This document shows positions 52,669 to 62,005 of a stretch of 64,000 nucleotides of DNA, one piece after another. The position numbers and the translations under genes were made by a program. A model generated the notes under the pieces. The model did not search any database. It was not told the DNA's origin and was given only the letters and a program-made list of their open reading frames with translations. Source of the DNA: Mesorhizobium sp. (lineage in GTDB: Bacteria > Pseudomonadota > Alphaproteobacteria > Rhizobiales > Rhizobiaceae); contig NZ_SUGA01000015.1 of assembly GCF_004963255.1 (NCBI RefSeq), positions 1 to 64,000 on the forward strand. The letters run 5' to 3'. The first letter of the stretch is position 1, and each line of letters begins with the position of its first letter.

Positions 52669-53370
52669 TCAGGCCGGCGAGCCCAGCGCCACCATCTGCA
52701 CCTTCACCTTGCTGCAATAGGCGGCAGAGACCGGGTTCATCCGCGTCGCTCCATGGCCGGCATTGTATTTCAGGATCGTGCCGCAGGTGGTGCCGCCGCC
52801 AAGGTCCCGCGCCATAGCGAGGTACTTCATGCCGTATTTGATGTTGGTGTCGGGATCGAACAATCCCTTGGCCGAACCGGTATAACCCATCATGCGCGCC
52901 GTCGCCGGCTTGATCTGCATCAGGCCGATCTCGCCGGCGCCGCCGACCATGTTCGGCCGATAGTTGCTTTCGATCTTGATGACGGCCTTGGCCAGGGACA
53001 CCGGCACGCCATAGCTCGCGGCATAACGGGCGATGATCGCCGAATACTGGCCGTCACCGGCTGCAGCCGGCGTCGCCACTGCGATCCTGCCGCGAGGGAT
53101 AGAGGCCGTTGTGGTGAGATCGATAGCCTTTCCGCCGCGCCTTGCGCGCTTCGCCGTCGATTTTGTCACCCGGGTTGCGGCGGCCTTCTGAACCCTTGCC
53201 GGAGCAGCCCGCGCGGTTTTTGCCGTCTTGGGGCTCGAGGCGGCCTTTGGGGTCACGGCTGCGAAGCCGTTGTCCGCCCTGGGGCTCAACGGGGCACTGT
53301 TGGCCTGGTTGAAGGCAAAACTTATCACTCCGGCAGCAACGGCTGCCGCTACAACGGTCAATTTTTGCAT
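52669..53370 (-). CDS. Lytic transglycosylase, SLT domain
   Basis: A 233-residue exported protein. A signal segment (MQKLTVVAAAVAAGVISFAF) is followed by a 90-residue Ala/Lys-rich spacer and a C-terminal SLT domain: catalytic Glu in AKAVIKIESNYRPNMVGG near 130, GEIGLMQIKPATARMMGY near 150 and LKYNAGHGATRM near 205. It cuts glycan strands giving anhydro-MurNAc ends. The ATG at 53370 has CAGGA just upstream; longer frame would precede the signal peptide. Confidence 0.87.
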   Translation of the reverse strand: MQKLTVVAAAVAAGVISFAFNQANSAPLSPRADNGFAAVTPKAASSPKTAKTARAAPARVQKAAATRVTKSTAKRARRGGKAIDLTTTASIPRGRIAVATPAAAGDGQYSAIIARYAASYGVPVSLAKAVIKIESNYRPNMVGGAGEIGLMQIKPATARMMGYTGSAKGLFDPDTNIKYGMKYLAMARDLGGGTTCGTILKYNAGHGATRMNPVSAAYCSKVKVQMVALGSPA

Positions 53371-53555
53371 GTAGTCCTGTTCTGTTAGAGCCGCGCGAAG
53401 AACTTCGCGCAGTTGGGTCAACTCAACATCGGGTGTCTTGGGGGGATAGACGCCCGACAACTTGCGGGACGGGCATTTGCAGGCGGAATTGGCGGCAATG
53501 AAGGCGGCGCAATTCACTTTGAGTGACAGATTGTAATTTAACGATCCCGGCGCAA

Positions 53556-54323
53556 CTATTTGACGGGAGTTGCCTTTACGGAAGCCAGGAGCCTCTGCAG
53601 CGTGCGGATCGTCGAATTGTCCGCCACGCCGTCGACCAGCCGCCGGCGGAAATGTCGCTGGAAGGCCGCCACCACGATTTCCGTCTGCCGGTCATAAACA
53701 CCCGATGTCTCGACACCATAGCCATAGAGCGCCAGCATCGATTGCAGCGCCTCGATATCCAAGCCGGCATCGCCGGCCTTCAGCGCAGCGCCCGCCTTTA
53801 TCGGCGCCGCCGGCACGAGGTGACCGACACCGGCCGCGAACAGTGCTTTCCAGGGGAATTTCTCGCCCGGATCGACCTTGCGGCCCGGCGCCACGTCCGA
53901 ATGGGCGAGCACCCTTGCCGCGGGAATGGAATGGCGTTCCGCGATACCCGCGCACAACTCGATCACGGCGCCGATCTGCCGCCGCGGGAAGGCCTTGTAG
54001 CCCAGCGTGTGCCCGGGATTGACGATCTCGATGCCGACCGAGCAGGAGTTGATGTCGGTTCGCCCGAGCCAGGAACTCTTGCCGGCATGCCAGGCGCGAT
54101 CGCTCTCGCGCACCATTTGCACGACACGGCCGTCCTCATGAACGAGGTAGTGCGAGGATACCTCGCTCGCCGGGTCGCACAGCCACGCCTCGGCACCGGC
54201 GCCGCTTGCCATGCCGGTATAGTGCAGCACGATCATGTCGGGCCGAAGCGTCTCGCGGCGCGGGCCGAAATTGGGCGAGACCCGAACCTCCGCCTCTGGA
54301 TGGTCGGGCAGAAAACCGCTCAT
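53556..54323 (-). CDS. N-acetylmuramoyl-L-alanine amidase, amidase_2 type
   Basis: A 255-residue zinc amidase similar to AmiD/AmpD. Zinc ligands are His in MIVLHYTGMAS near 35, and His/Asp in RVLAHSDVAPGRKVDPG near 143-158; AWHAGKSSWLGRTDINSCSV near 75-95 is typical. Residues about 185-250 form a peptidoglycan-binding domain 1 (LDIEALQSMLALYGYGVETS). No signal peptide is seen, so it may act on cytosolic muropeptides or be exported otherwise. Its ATG overlaps the stop of the DjlA-like gene (ATGA). Confidence 0.87.
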   Translation of the reverse strand: MSGFLPDHPEAEVRVSPNFGPRRETLRPDMIVLHYTGMASGAGAEAWLCDPASEVSSHYLVHEDGRVVQMVRESDRAWHAGKSSWLGRTDINSCSVGIEIVNPGHTLGYKAFPRRQIGAVIELCAGIAERHSIPAARVLAHSDVAPGRKVDPGEKFPWKALFAAGVGHLVPAAPIKAGAALKAGDAGLDIEALQSMLALYGYGVETSGVYDRQTEIVVAAFQRHFRRRLVDGVADNSTIRTLQRLLASVKATPVK

Positions 54324-55039
54324 GCGTGCCTGAGGCCCCGCTCGATCATCTCATAGGCGGCATTGATCGCGGCGACCCTGGTCGTGGCGATCTTGATGAA
54401 TTCCTGCGGCAAGCCGCGCGCGATAAGCCGATCGGGATGATTGTCCGAGATCAGCTTGCGATAGCGTTTCCTGATCTCCTCGAACGGCCTGCCCCGCTCG
54501 ATCCCCAGGACGACATAGGGATCGGCGGCGCCAAGATCGACGTGCCTGGACAGGATCGCCTCGTAATGCACCTCGTCGATCTGAAAAATCTCCGCGATCC
54601 GATGCAGGAATTGCCCTTCCTGCTCGTGGATGAGGCCATCCGCCTTGGCGATGTGGAACAACCCGTCGAGAATGTCTTCCAGCATCATGCAGTTTGCATG
54701 GCCGGAGCCGCATAGCTGCGCCATGCGCTGGGCATAGATCTCGAATCCGGCGACATCCTGCTTGGCGATATCGTACAGGCGCGCCACGTTGCGTGTCTCG
54801 CTCGGCGGCACCTCGAAGATTTCCTGGAAGGCGCGCACCTCGTCCTGGGTGACGATGCCGTCTGCCTTGGCCATCTTGGCGGACAGCGCGATCATGGCCA
54901 CAGAGAAGGCAACGCGCCGGCGCAGGTCCGGATCGCCGGAAAACACGGTGCGCACGGCTTCCACGACATCCGCGACGCCCGAGGACGCCGACGACGAAAC
55001 ACGAGCGATGAAGTCGCCAAGGCGGTCCCAAATCGACAT
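54320..55039 (-). CDS. DjlA-like protein with TerB and DnaJ domains
   Basis: A 239-residue protein. A TerB-like helical domain spans about 45-150 (MIALSAKMAKADGIVTQDEV and AKADGLIHEQEGQFL are its two acidic repeats). A J domain follows at about 170-239 with the required HPD (KLISDNHPDRLIARG). It would stimulate DnaK. Unlike E. coli DjlA no N-terminal membrane helix is obvious. The ATG at 55039 is used; a TTG at 55075 would add 12 residues. Confidence 0.85.
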   Translation of the reverse strand: MSIWDRLGDFIARVSSSASSGVADVVEAVRTVFSGDPDLRRRVAFSVAMIALSAKMAKADGIVTQDEVRAFQEIFEVPPSETRNVARLYDIAKQDVAGFEIYAQRMAQLCGSGHANCMMLEDILDGLFHIAKADGLIHEQEGQFLHRIAEIFQIDEVHYEAILSRHVDLGAADPYVVLGIERGRPFEEIRKRYRKLISDNHPDRLIARGLPQEFIKIATTRVAAINAAYEMIERGLRHA

Positions 55040-55122
55040 GCCGGCTTCATAGAGCGAACCGGGCGGTTCTATCAAGCCTGGACAATGCCGCAGGTAATGG
55101 CGATCTTCGGGAGCGATGGAGC

Positions 55123-55154
55123 AAAAAGGAAGGCCGGCATTGCCGGCCTTCCTT
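55123..55154 (-). terminator. Rho-independent terminator of the lipoprotein gene
   Basis: A perfect 13-bp stem (AAGGAAGGCCGGC at 55126-55138 with GCCGGCCTTCCTT at 55142-55154) with a three-base loop is followed by T's on the minus strand. It lies 20 bp after the small lipoprotein stop. Confidence 0.85.
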
Positions 55155-55173
55155 GCATCTATGTGGTCGGCTC

Positions 55174-55380
55174 TTACTGCGCAGGCGCGGCAGGAGCCGG
55201 ATTTGTTGCCGGAGCCGGTTCAGCGGGCTTCGAAGCGTCGGGCGAAGCAGGCTTCATCGGCTGCTCGTTGGCCGGCGGATTGGTGCTCTGGGTGGTGGTA
55301 TTGTCGGTGCCATTGTCGCTGCAAGCCGCGACCCCCAGCAGGGCGAGCGCCGAAACAGACGCCAAGATGAGCTTCTTCAT
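55174..55380 (-). CDS. Small lipoprotein, Pro/Ala-rich
   Basis: A 68-residue lipoprotein. The signal KKLILASVSALALLGVAACS has the lipobox GVAAC, so Cys20 would be lipidated; Ser-Asp follow. The mature part is short, Thr/Asn-rich then Pro/Ala-rich (KPAEPAPATNPAPAAPAQ), without a fold. AAGGAGAG lies before the ATG and a strong terminator follows, so it is a self-contained unit. Function unknown; a periplasmic spacer or small envelope lipoprotein is likely. Confidence 0.75.
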   Translation of the reverse strand: MKKLILASVSALALLGVAACSDNGTDNTTTQSTNPPANEQPMKPASPDASKPAEPAPATNPAPAAPAQ

Positions 55381-55557
55381 GGTATCTCTCCTTCAACAGA
55401 CGCTCACGTTTCGGTGAGCGGTCGCAGAGGAAATGCATCAGCAGGCTCGCCGGTTTCGTAACGTTGCATTTCGATATGTAACATCAACTTGCAATTGCTG
55501 GCGGGGAAATCCCGAACTAACAGAACATGCGCACGCAGATATGGGTGGACAAGCAGA

Positions 55558-58500
55558 ATGCCGGCAGCCGCGGAAACACGGAAATGGGATTTTTGGATCG
55601 ACCGCGGCGGCACTTTCACCGACATCATCGGCCGTGATCCGCAAGGCCGGCTGCACCCTCGAAAACTCCTGTCCGAGAATCCCGAGGCCTATGCGGACGC
55701 CGCCATTCAGGGCATCCGCGAGCTGTTGGGTCTGAAGGCCGGCGCCGTCATTTCCGCCGACGCGATCGGCGACGTCAAAATGGGCACGACCGTTGCCACC
55801 AATGCGCTGCTCGAGCGCAAGGGCGACCGCGTGCTGCTGCTCATCAGCAAGGGTTTTCGCGACGCATTGCGCATCGCCTATCAGGCGCGGCCGGACATCT
55901 TCGCCAAGGAGATCATCCTGCCCGAGCAGCTCTATGAGCGGGTGATCGAGGTCGATGAACGCGTGCGCGCCGACGGCTGCGTCGAGCGGCTGCTCGACAT
56001 CGCGGCCTGCCGCCCGGCGATCGAGCAGGCCAGGGCCGATGGCATCGACGCGGTCGCCATCGTCTTCATGCATGCCTGGAAATACCCGGATCACGAAAAA
56101 GCCGTGGCAAAAGTCTGCCGCAAGATCGGATTCAGCCAGATTTCAGTCAGCCACGAGGTCTCGCCGCTGATCAAGCTGGTCGGCCGCGGCGACACCGCCG
56201 TGGTCGATGCCTATCTGTCGCCGATCCTGTCGCGCTATGTGCAGCGTGTGGCGGAAGAGCTGGGCGCCGGCCCGCGTCTGATGTTCATGATGTCGTCGGG
56301 CGGCCTGACCGCCGCCGACATGTTCCAGGGCAAGGACGCGCTGCTGTCCGGCCCGGCCGGCGGCGTCGTCGGCATGGTCGAGACGGCGAAGCTCGCCGGC
56401 TTCGAAAAAGTCATCGGCTTCGATATGGGCGGCACCTCGACCGACGTCGCTCATTACGACGGCGAATACGAGCGCGCCTTCGACACTGAGGTCGCCGGCG
56501 TGCGCATCCGCGCGCCGATGATGCGCATCCACACCGTCGCCGCCGGCGGCGGCTCGATCCTGCATTACGAGGCGGGACGCTTCCGCGTCGGCCCGGATTC
56601 GGCCGGCGCCAATCCCGGCCCCGCCGCCTACCGGCGCGGCGGCCCGCTCGCCGTGACCGACGCCAATGTCATGCTCGGCAAATTGCGGCCCGATTTCTTC
56701 CCGGCGATCTTCGGTGCCGGCCAGGACCAGCCGCTCGACGCCGGCGCGGTTCGCGAGAAATTCGTGGCACTTGCCGCCCAGATCGGCGACGGCCGTTCGC
56801 CCGAGGCGGTCGCCGAAGGCTTTGTCACCATCGCCGTCGAGAACATGGCCAACGCCATCAAGAAGATCTCGGTGCAGCGCGGCTACGATGTCACGGAATA
56901 TCTCTTGAACTGCTTTGGCGGCGCCGGCGGCCAGCACGCCTGCCTTGTCGCCGACGCGCTCGGCATGGAAGCCGTGCTGATCCATCCCTTTTCCGGCCTG
57001 CTTTCCGCTTACGGGATCGGCCTCTCGTCGGTCTTCGCCTCGCGCCAGCAGGGCCTGCTGCAGCCGCTTGCTGAGGGATCGCGAGCCGCGATCGAGGCGC
57101 TTATCGCGGCCTTGCGCAGCGAGGTCGTCGCCGAACTCGGCGAGCAGGGCGTTGCCGAGGAGGCGCTTTCGACGAGGCCCGTCCTGCATATCCGCTACGA
57201 CGGCACCGACACCGCGCTGCCGGTGAATTTCGAGCATAGCTCGATCTTCCGCGCCAGAAGCGATTTCGAGGCCGCGCACAGGGCGCAGTTCGGGTTCGTC
57301 TATGACGACAAGCCGATCGTCGTAGAAACCGTCGCCGTCGAAGGCATGGAGACCGCTCGAGAGGACAGGGCTGAAGCCTCCGCCCCTGACGGAGCGGCAG
57401 GAGTCGAGCCCAAGCCTTCGGAAAGCCGGCGCATCTATACCGAGGGCCGCTGGCACGAGGCCGGCGTCTACCGCCGTGAGAACCTGCAGCCATCCAACAC
57501 GGTTGCCGGACCCGCTCTGATCATCGAGCCGAACCAGACCATCGTCGTCGAGCCGGGCTGGCGCGCCGAAATCACCGGTCTCAACCACGTCGTGATCCGC
57601 CGCACGGAACGGAAAGCGCGTGCCGCGGCGCTGGGCACCGAGGCCGATCCTGTGATGCTGGAGGTGTTCAACAACCTCTTCATGTCGATCGCCGAGCAGA
57701 TGGGCGTGACGCTGCAGAACACCGCCTATTCGGTCAACATCAAGGAACGTCTCGATTTCTCCTGCGCCGTGTTCGATCGCCATGGCGCGCTGGTCGCCAA
57801 CGCGCCGCACATGCCGGTGCATCTGGGCTCCATGGACCGTTCCGTTGAAACCATCATCCGCCTGAATTCCGGCGATATCCATCCGGGCGACGTCTTCGCG
57901 CTCAATGCCCCTTATAATGGCGGCACGCATCTGCCCGACATCACGGTGGTGACACCTGTCTTCGACGATGCGCTGAAGGAGATCCTGTTCTGGACGGCCT
58001 CGCGCGGCCATCACGCCGATGTCGGCGGCACCGCGCCCGGCTCGATGACGCCGCTTGCGACGACGGTCGATGAGGAAGGCGTGCTGTTCGACAATTTCCG
58101 CATCGTCGATCGCGGCCGCTTCCGCGAGAAGGAACTGGAGGCGCTGCTTACCGACCATCCTTATCCCGCGCGCAACCCAACTCAGAACATCGCCGACCTC
58201 AAGGCGCAGATCGCCGCCAACGAAAAGGGCGTGGCGGAACTGCGCAAGATGGTCGCGCATTTCGGCCTCGATGTCGTCGAGGCATATATGGGCCACGTCC
58301 AAGACAACGCCGCCGAGAGCGTGCGCCGCGTGATCGAGCGGCTTCCCGACAGCGCGGCCTACGAATACCCGACCGACACCGGCCAGGTGATCAGGGTGAA
58401 GATCACCGTCGACCGGCAAAAGCGCGAGGCGACTGTCGATTTCACCGGCACCTCGCCTGTCATGAAGAACAATTTCAACGCGCCGGAGCCGGTCGCGCGC

Positions 58501-59190
58501 GCTGCCGTGCTTTACGCTTTCCGCGTCATGGTCGAGGACATGATCCCGATGAACGCCGGTTGCCTCAGGCCGATCAACATCGTCATCCCCGACGGCTCGA
58601 TGCTGAAACCCGCCTACCCTGCCGCCGTCGTCGCCGGCAATGTCGAGACCTCGCAGCATGTCACCAACGCGCTGTTCGGCGCGATGGGCGCCATGGCCAA
58701 TGCGCAAGGCACGATGAACAACCTCACCTTCGGCAACAAGAAATACCAGTATTACGAGACGATCTGCTCGGGCTCGCCGCCCGGCCGGATGAATTCGGGC
58801 CGCGGCTTTGCCGGCACCTCCGGCGTCCATACCCATATGACCAACTCGCGCCTTACCGATCCGGAGGTGCTGGAACTGCGCTTCCCCGTCGTGCTGGAAG
58901 ATTTCCGCATCCGTGAAAATTCCGGCGGCAAGGGCAAGTGGAATGCCGGCGACGGCACCAGGCGCACCATCCGCTTCCTCGAAAAGATGGAATGCGCGAT
59001 TCTGTCCTCGCACCGCAACCGACCGCCCCAAGGCCTCGAAGGCGGCGGCGATGGCGAGGCCGGCTCGACCAAGGTCAGGCGCAAGGACGGTTCGGTCGAT
59101 GTCCTCAAGGCCTGCGACCAGACCACGCTCGATGCCGGCGAAGCCGTCATCGTCACCACGCCGACGCCTGGAGGGTTCGGCAAGGCGTGA
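55558..59190 (+). CDS. 5-oxoprolinase/hydantoinase, fused A and B subunits
   Basis: A 1210-residue ATP-dependent amidohydrolase. Residues 1-690 are the HyuA part: DRGGTFTDIIGRD near 15-27, MGTTVATNALLERKG near 75, GFDMGGTSTDVAHYDG near 290. Residues about 700-1200 are the HyuB part, beginning MLEVFNNLFMSIAEQMGVTL and containing SRGHHADVGGTAPGSM near 815. The fused form is like eukaryotic OPLAH, which opens 5-oxoproline to glutamate; many bacterial members act on hydantoins or other lactams. The ATG at 55558 is chosen as the first codon close to the conserved domain. It stands alone. Confidence 0.88.
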   Translation: MPAAAETRKWDFWIDRGGTFTDIIGRDPQGRLHPRKLLSENPEAYADAAIQGIRELLGLKAGAVISADAIGDVKMGTTVATNALLERKGDRVLLLISKGFRDALRIAYQARPDIFAKEIILPEQLYERVIEVDERVRADGCVERLLDIAACRPAIEQARADGIDAVAIVFMHAWKYPDHEKAVAKVCRKIGFSQISVSHEVSPLIKLVGRGDTAVVDAYLSPILSRYVQRVAEELGAGPRLMFMMSSGGLTAADMFQGKDALLSGPAGGVVGMVETAKLAGFEKVIGFDMGGTSTDVAHYDGEYERAFDTEVAGVRIRAPMMRIHTVAAGGGSILHYEAGRFRVGPDSAGANPGPAAYRRGGPLAVTDANVMLGKLRPDFFPAIFGAGQDQPLDAGAVREKFVALAAQIGDGRSPEAVAEGFVTIAVENMANAIKKISVQRGYDVTEYLLNCFGGAGGQHACLVADALGMEAVLIHPFSGLLSAYGIGLSSVFASRQQGLLQPLAEGSRAAIEALIAALRSEVVAELGEQGVAEEALSTRPVLHIRYDGTDTALPVNFEHSSIFRARSDFEAAHRAQFGFVYDDKPIVVETVAVEGMETAREDRAEASAPDGAAGVEPKPSESRRIYTEGRWHEAGVYRRENLQPSNTVAGPALIIEPNQTIVVEPGWRAEITGLNHVVIRRTERKARAAALGTEADPVMLEVFNNLFMSIAEQMGVTLQNTAYSVNIKERLDFSCAVFDRHGALVANAPHMPVHLGSMDRSVETIIRLNSGDIHPGDVFALNAPYNGGTHLPDITVVTPVFDDALKEILFWTASRGHHADVGGTAPGSMTPLATTVDEEGVLFDNFRIVDRGRFREKELEALLTDHPYPARNPTQNIADLKAQIAANEKGVAELRKMVAHFGLDVVEAYMGHVQDNAAESVRRVIERLPDSAAYEYPTDTGQVIRVKITVDRQKREATVDFTGTSPVMKNNFNAPEPVARAAVLYAFRVMVEDMIPMNAGCLRPINIVIPDGSMLKPAYPAAVVAGNVETSQHVTNALFGAMGAMANAQGTMNNLTFGNKKYQYYETICSGSPPGRMNSGRGFAGTSGVHTHMTNSRLTDPEVLELRFPVVLEDFRIRENSGGKGKWNAGDGTRRTIRFLEKMECAILSSHRNRPPQGLEGGGDGEAGSTKVRRKDGSVDVLKACDQTTLDAGEAVIVTTPTPGGFGKA

Positions 59191-59216
59191 GCAAGTCGCC
59201 GACCCGGCGCAAACTG

Positions 59217-60317
59217 TCAGCCTTCGCGCGCGCTGGCGGCTTCGCAGGCCGCGGCGGAGGGTGCGTTTGCGAACGACCCAGGCTTCTCGACACCTAGCAA
59301 ATGGCCGCCTGGAAATGCGGTGACGGTGGCATTCGCCCAGCCCGCCGCTGATGGCTTTCGCCGCTTTATCCAGGCATTCATGGGCTTCTCTATCCGCTCA
59401 TGAACACGCCAAGACGTCACCAGCGAGACAAGGATGGCGACCACGATGATCACATTCGGGTCAACTGGATGGAAGACCCACATGATCGCAAGCGCGGATA
59501 TCAATATCGGATGCACAAGGTAGAGCGAATACGAAGCTTCGCCGAGATAGGTCCAAACGCTCTGTTGAGCCCGCAAATGCATGGCGCCGTATACGATAAG
59601 GACGGCGGGGATCCCGAGAATCGCTATGCGCAGGAGATTTTCCTCACCGGTCAGAAAGAGCCCGGTATGGCCGTTTGGAATGACCTCCAACCAGGCTGTT
59701 AAGAAAAGGGCGGCAACCCCCAATGGCAGCATGCCAAAGCCCCACCGAACCTTGCCTATCCTGGCGATCGCCACGCCTGCGACGAATTCGAGGATGATCG
59801 GGTTGCCAAGAAATTGAAAAACGGGGCCAGCCCAACGAAGCAGAAATGCGCCGGTGAAAATGGCCGCAAGGGCATATAGCCATCGCCGGTCGCACAGGAC
59901 GAGCGCAACCGCGGCATAAAACAGCATCTCAAAGCATAGTGTCCACGCGACGCCGAGCGCAGGTGCCGCCATCTGGTCCGTGGCCGGCCACAGGAACAGC
60001 GTGGCAAGGATATTGCGCCAGCCCAACCCAGGGCCAATGGCCATCATCGGCAGCGCCGGAATGCTGCACAACAGGTAGATCGGGACGACCCTGAGCACTC
60101 GCGCCTGGATGAACTCGGCGGCTGTTCTGCCAGGGGCCACCGTCGCCATGATGACACCGGAAATGACGAAGAAGATATCGACGCCGGCCGAGCCCACGAG
60201 TGCGTATTGGTAGGGAACTGCTCCAACGCCCGAAATCCGCATCGCGGATTGCACCGCATGCAGAAACAGGACCATCGACGCGGCTGCAAACCGCAGCGTT
60301 TGAAGCGACCAGATCAT
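59217..60317 (-). CDS. Acyltransferase 3 family membrane protein
   Basis: A 366-residue protein with about ten hydrophobic helices. The acyltransferase-3 hallmarks are SLQTLRFAAASMVLFLHAVQ near 4-23 (catalytic His of the R-x10-H motif), GSAGVDIFFVISGVIMA near 42-58 and GEASYSLYLVHPILISAL near 260. It would acetylate or acylate a surface glycan, like ExoZ. The 35-residue C-terminus is soluble. Its codon use and AT-rich flank suggest transfer. Convergent with the oxoprolinase gene. Confidence 0.85.
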   Translation of the reverse strand: MIWSLQTLRFAAASMVLFLHAVQSAMRISGVGAVPYQYALVGSAGVDIFFVISGVIMATVAPGRTAAEFIQARVLRVVPIYLLCSIPALPMMAIGPGLGWRNILATLFLWPATDQMAAPALGVAWTLCFEMLFYAAVALVLCDRRWLYALAAIFTGAFLLRWAGPVFQFLGNPIILEFVAGVAIARIGKVRWGFGMLPLGVAALFLTAWLEVIPNGHTGLFLTGEENLLRIAILGIPAVLIVYGAMHLRAQQSVWTYLGEASYSLYLVHPILISALAIMWVFHPVDPNVIIVVAILVSLVTSWRVHERIEKPMNAWIKRRKPSAAGWANATVTAFPGGHLLGVEKPGSFANAPSAAACEAASAREG

Positions 60318-60757
60318 AATCTACTAATGTAGCTGTAGCTAAACAATAGTATCATCCTGTATCAGGTAAGTTGGCGGCGAATCATATCCGCAAACAAAAC
60401 TCAGTACGTACGGAATATTGTTATAGGCAGGAAATCTCCTATTTTTCCTTTAAACAAACTGAATAATATTGAGCGGACTTGATTGGCAAAGACAAGTCCC
60501 GATGAAGTAATGGCGATGGCCTAAGCCGAAAGGAGCTTCACAAGCTGCCGCGCCAACCCCGCCAGAAGGAGCAGTCCCTGACCCACGGCTTCCAGATGGG
60601 TGAATGAACCTCCGCCATGTTTCTAAGCGAGCTCGGGCGAAGATGCCTGGCGATCTTGCGCGCTACACACGGCAGGTCGACGTCAACAGGCTGTCACCTG
60701 CCTGTCATGACGCTGCGCTACCCGCTTGCGCCAACGCAAACGGGGAATCACCTTTCC
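60318..60757. other. AT-rich intergenic region with control site
   Basis: A 440-bp divergent spacer between the acyltransferase and btaA. The left 180 bp are strikingly AT-rich for this genome (for example CTGAATAATATTGAGC near 60460). The right part returns to high GC and ends with the Pho box. No gene is supported. Confidence 0.55.
60691..60708 (+). promoter_or_regulatory. Pho box of btaAB
   Basis: CTGTCAC at 60691-60697 and CTGTCAT at 60702-60708 are two almost perfect heptamers with a four-base spacer, the classical PhoB site. It lies 50 bp before the btaA start. In Sinorhizobium the btaAB operon is induced by PhoB during phosphate starvation. Confidence 0.85.
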
Positions 60758-62005
60758 ATGTCGGACGTATCCGGAGAACTCGTTTATCGTCGAGGCAAGG
60801 AAGTCGGAAAGGCCGTCTACCAGAACCGCGCATTGTCGAAGGACGGCATTTCCGAGCGGCTCTTCGCCTTCCTGTTCTCCGGTCTGGTCTATCCGCAGAT
60901 CTGGGAAGACCCGGATGTCGACATGGAGGCCATGCAGCTCGGCGCCGGTCATCGCGTCGTCACGATCGCCTCGGGCGGCTGCAACATTCTGGCTTACCTG
61001 ACCCGCTCGCCGGCCAGGATCGACGCCGTCGATCTCAATGCCGCGCACATCGCGCTGAACCGCATGAAGCTGGAAGCGGTGCGCCATCTGCCGTCGCAGG
61101 GCGACCTGTTCCGCTTCTTCGGCGCCGCCGACACCAGCCACAATTCCGATGCCTATGATCGCTTCATCGCGCCGCATCTCGATGCGGTAAGCCGCCACTA
61201 CTGGGAGCGCCGCAACTGGCGCGGCCGCCGCCGCATCTCGGTCTTCGACCGCAACTTCTACCAGACCGGTCTGCTCGGGCTCTTCATCGCCATGGGCCAT
61301 CGCGTCGGCAAGCTGTTTGGTGTCGACCCGGCCGGCATCATGAAGGCGCAGAATATCGGCGAGCAGCGCCGCTTCTTCAACGAGGAGCTGGCGCCAGTCT
61401 TCGACAAGAAGCTGCTGCGCTGGGCGACCTCGCGCAAGGCTTCGCTGTTCGGCCTTGGCATCCCGCCGGCGCAGTACGATTCGCTGATCACCTCCGGCGA
61501 CGGCTCGATGGCGAGCGTCTTGAAGGCTCGGCTCGAAAAGCTCGCCTGCGACTTCCCGCTGAAGAACAACTACTTCGCCTGGCAGGCCTTTGCCCGCCGC
61601 TATCCGCAGCCCGGCGAGGCAGCGCTGCCGGCCTATCTGGAACAACGCAATTACAAGACGATCCGCGACAATATCGATCGCGTCGCCATCCACCACGCCA
61701 ACCTGATCAAGTTCCTGGCCGCCAAGGACGCGGGCACCGTCGACCGCTTCGTGCTGCTCGACGCGCAGGACTGGATGACCGACGACCTGCTCAACGCGCT
61801 GTGGACCGAGATCACCCGTACCGCTTCGATTGGCGCGCGTGTCATCTTCCGCACCGCGGCAGAACCCAGCCTGCTGCCTGGCCGCGTTTCCGGCTCGCTG
61901 CTCGACCAATGGACCTACGAGGCCGACGCCTCGCGCGAATTCTCGGCAAAAGACCGCTCGGCGATCTATGGCGGCTTCCACCTTTACGTGAAGCGCGCCG
62001 CATGA
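60758..62005 (+). CDS. btaA: Betaine-lipid synthase subunit BtaA
   Basis: A 415-residue enzyme (DUF3419) that transfers the 3-amino-3-carboxypropyl group of SAM to diacylglycerol, giving diacylglyceryl-homoserine. Conserved parts are SGLVYPQIWEDPDVDMEAM near 43-61, VVTIASGGCNILAYLTRSP near 68-86, IDAVDLNAAHIALNRMKLEA near 88-107 and LLDAQDWMTDDLLNALW near 335. The start at 60758 is chosen because it follows the Pho box and begins at the conserved N-terminus; a longer frame from 60617 spans the Pho box. Confidence 0.93.
   Translation: MSDVSGELVYRRGKEVGKAVYQNRALSKDGISERLFAFLFSGLVYPQIWEDPDVDMEAMQLGAGHRVVTIASGGCNILAYLTRSPARIDAVDLNAAHIALNRMKLEAVRHLPSQGDLFRFFGAADTSHNSDAYDRFIAPHLDAVSRHYWERRNWRGRRRISVFDRNFYQTGLLGLFIAMGHRVGKLFGVDPAGIMKAQNIGEQRRFFNEELAPVFDKKLLRWATSRKASLFGLGIPPAQYDSLITSGDGSMASVLKARLEKLACDFPLKNNYFAWQAFARRYPQPGEAALPAYLEQRNYKTIRDNIDRVAIHHANLIKFLAAKDAGTVDRFVLLDAQDWMTDDLLNALWTEITRTASIGARVIFRTAAEPSLLPGRVSGSLLDQWTYEADASREFSAKDRSAIYGGFHLYVKRAA

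Noticed and set aside
56143..59031. 962-codon open frame antisense to the oxoprolinase gene
   Set aside because: The sense frame has full HyuA and HyuB motifs; the antisense frame has none.
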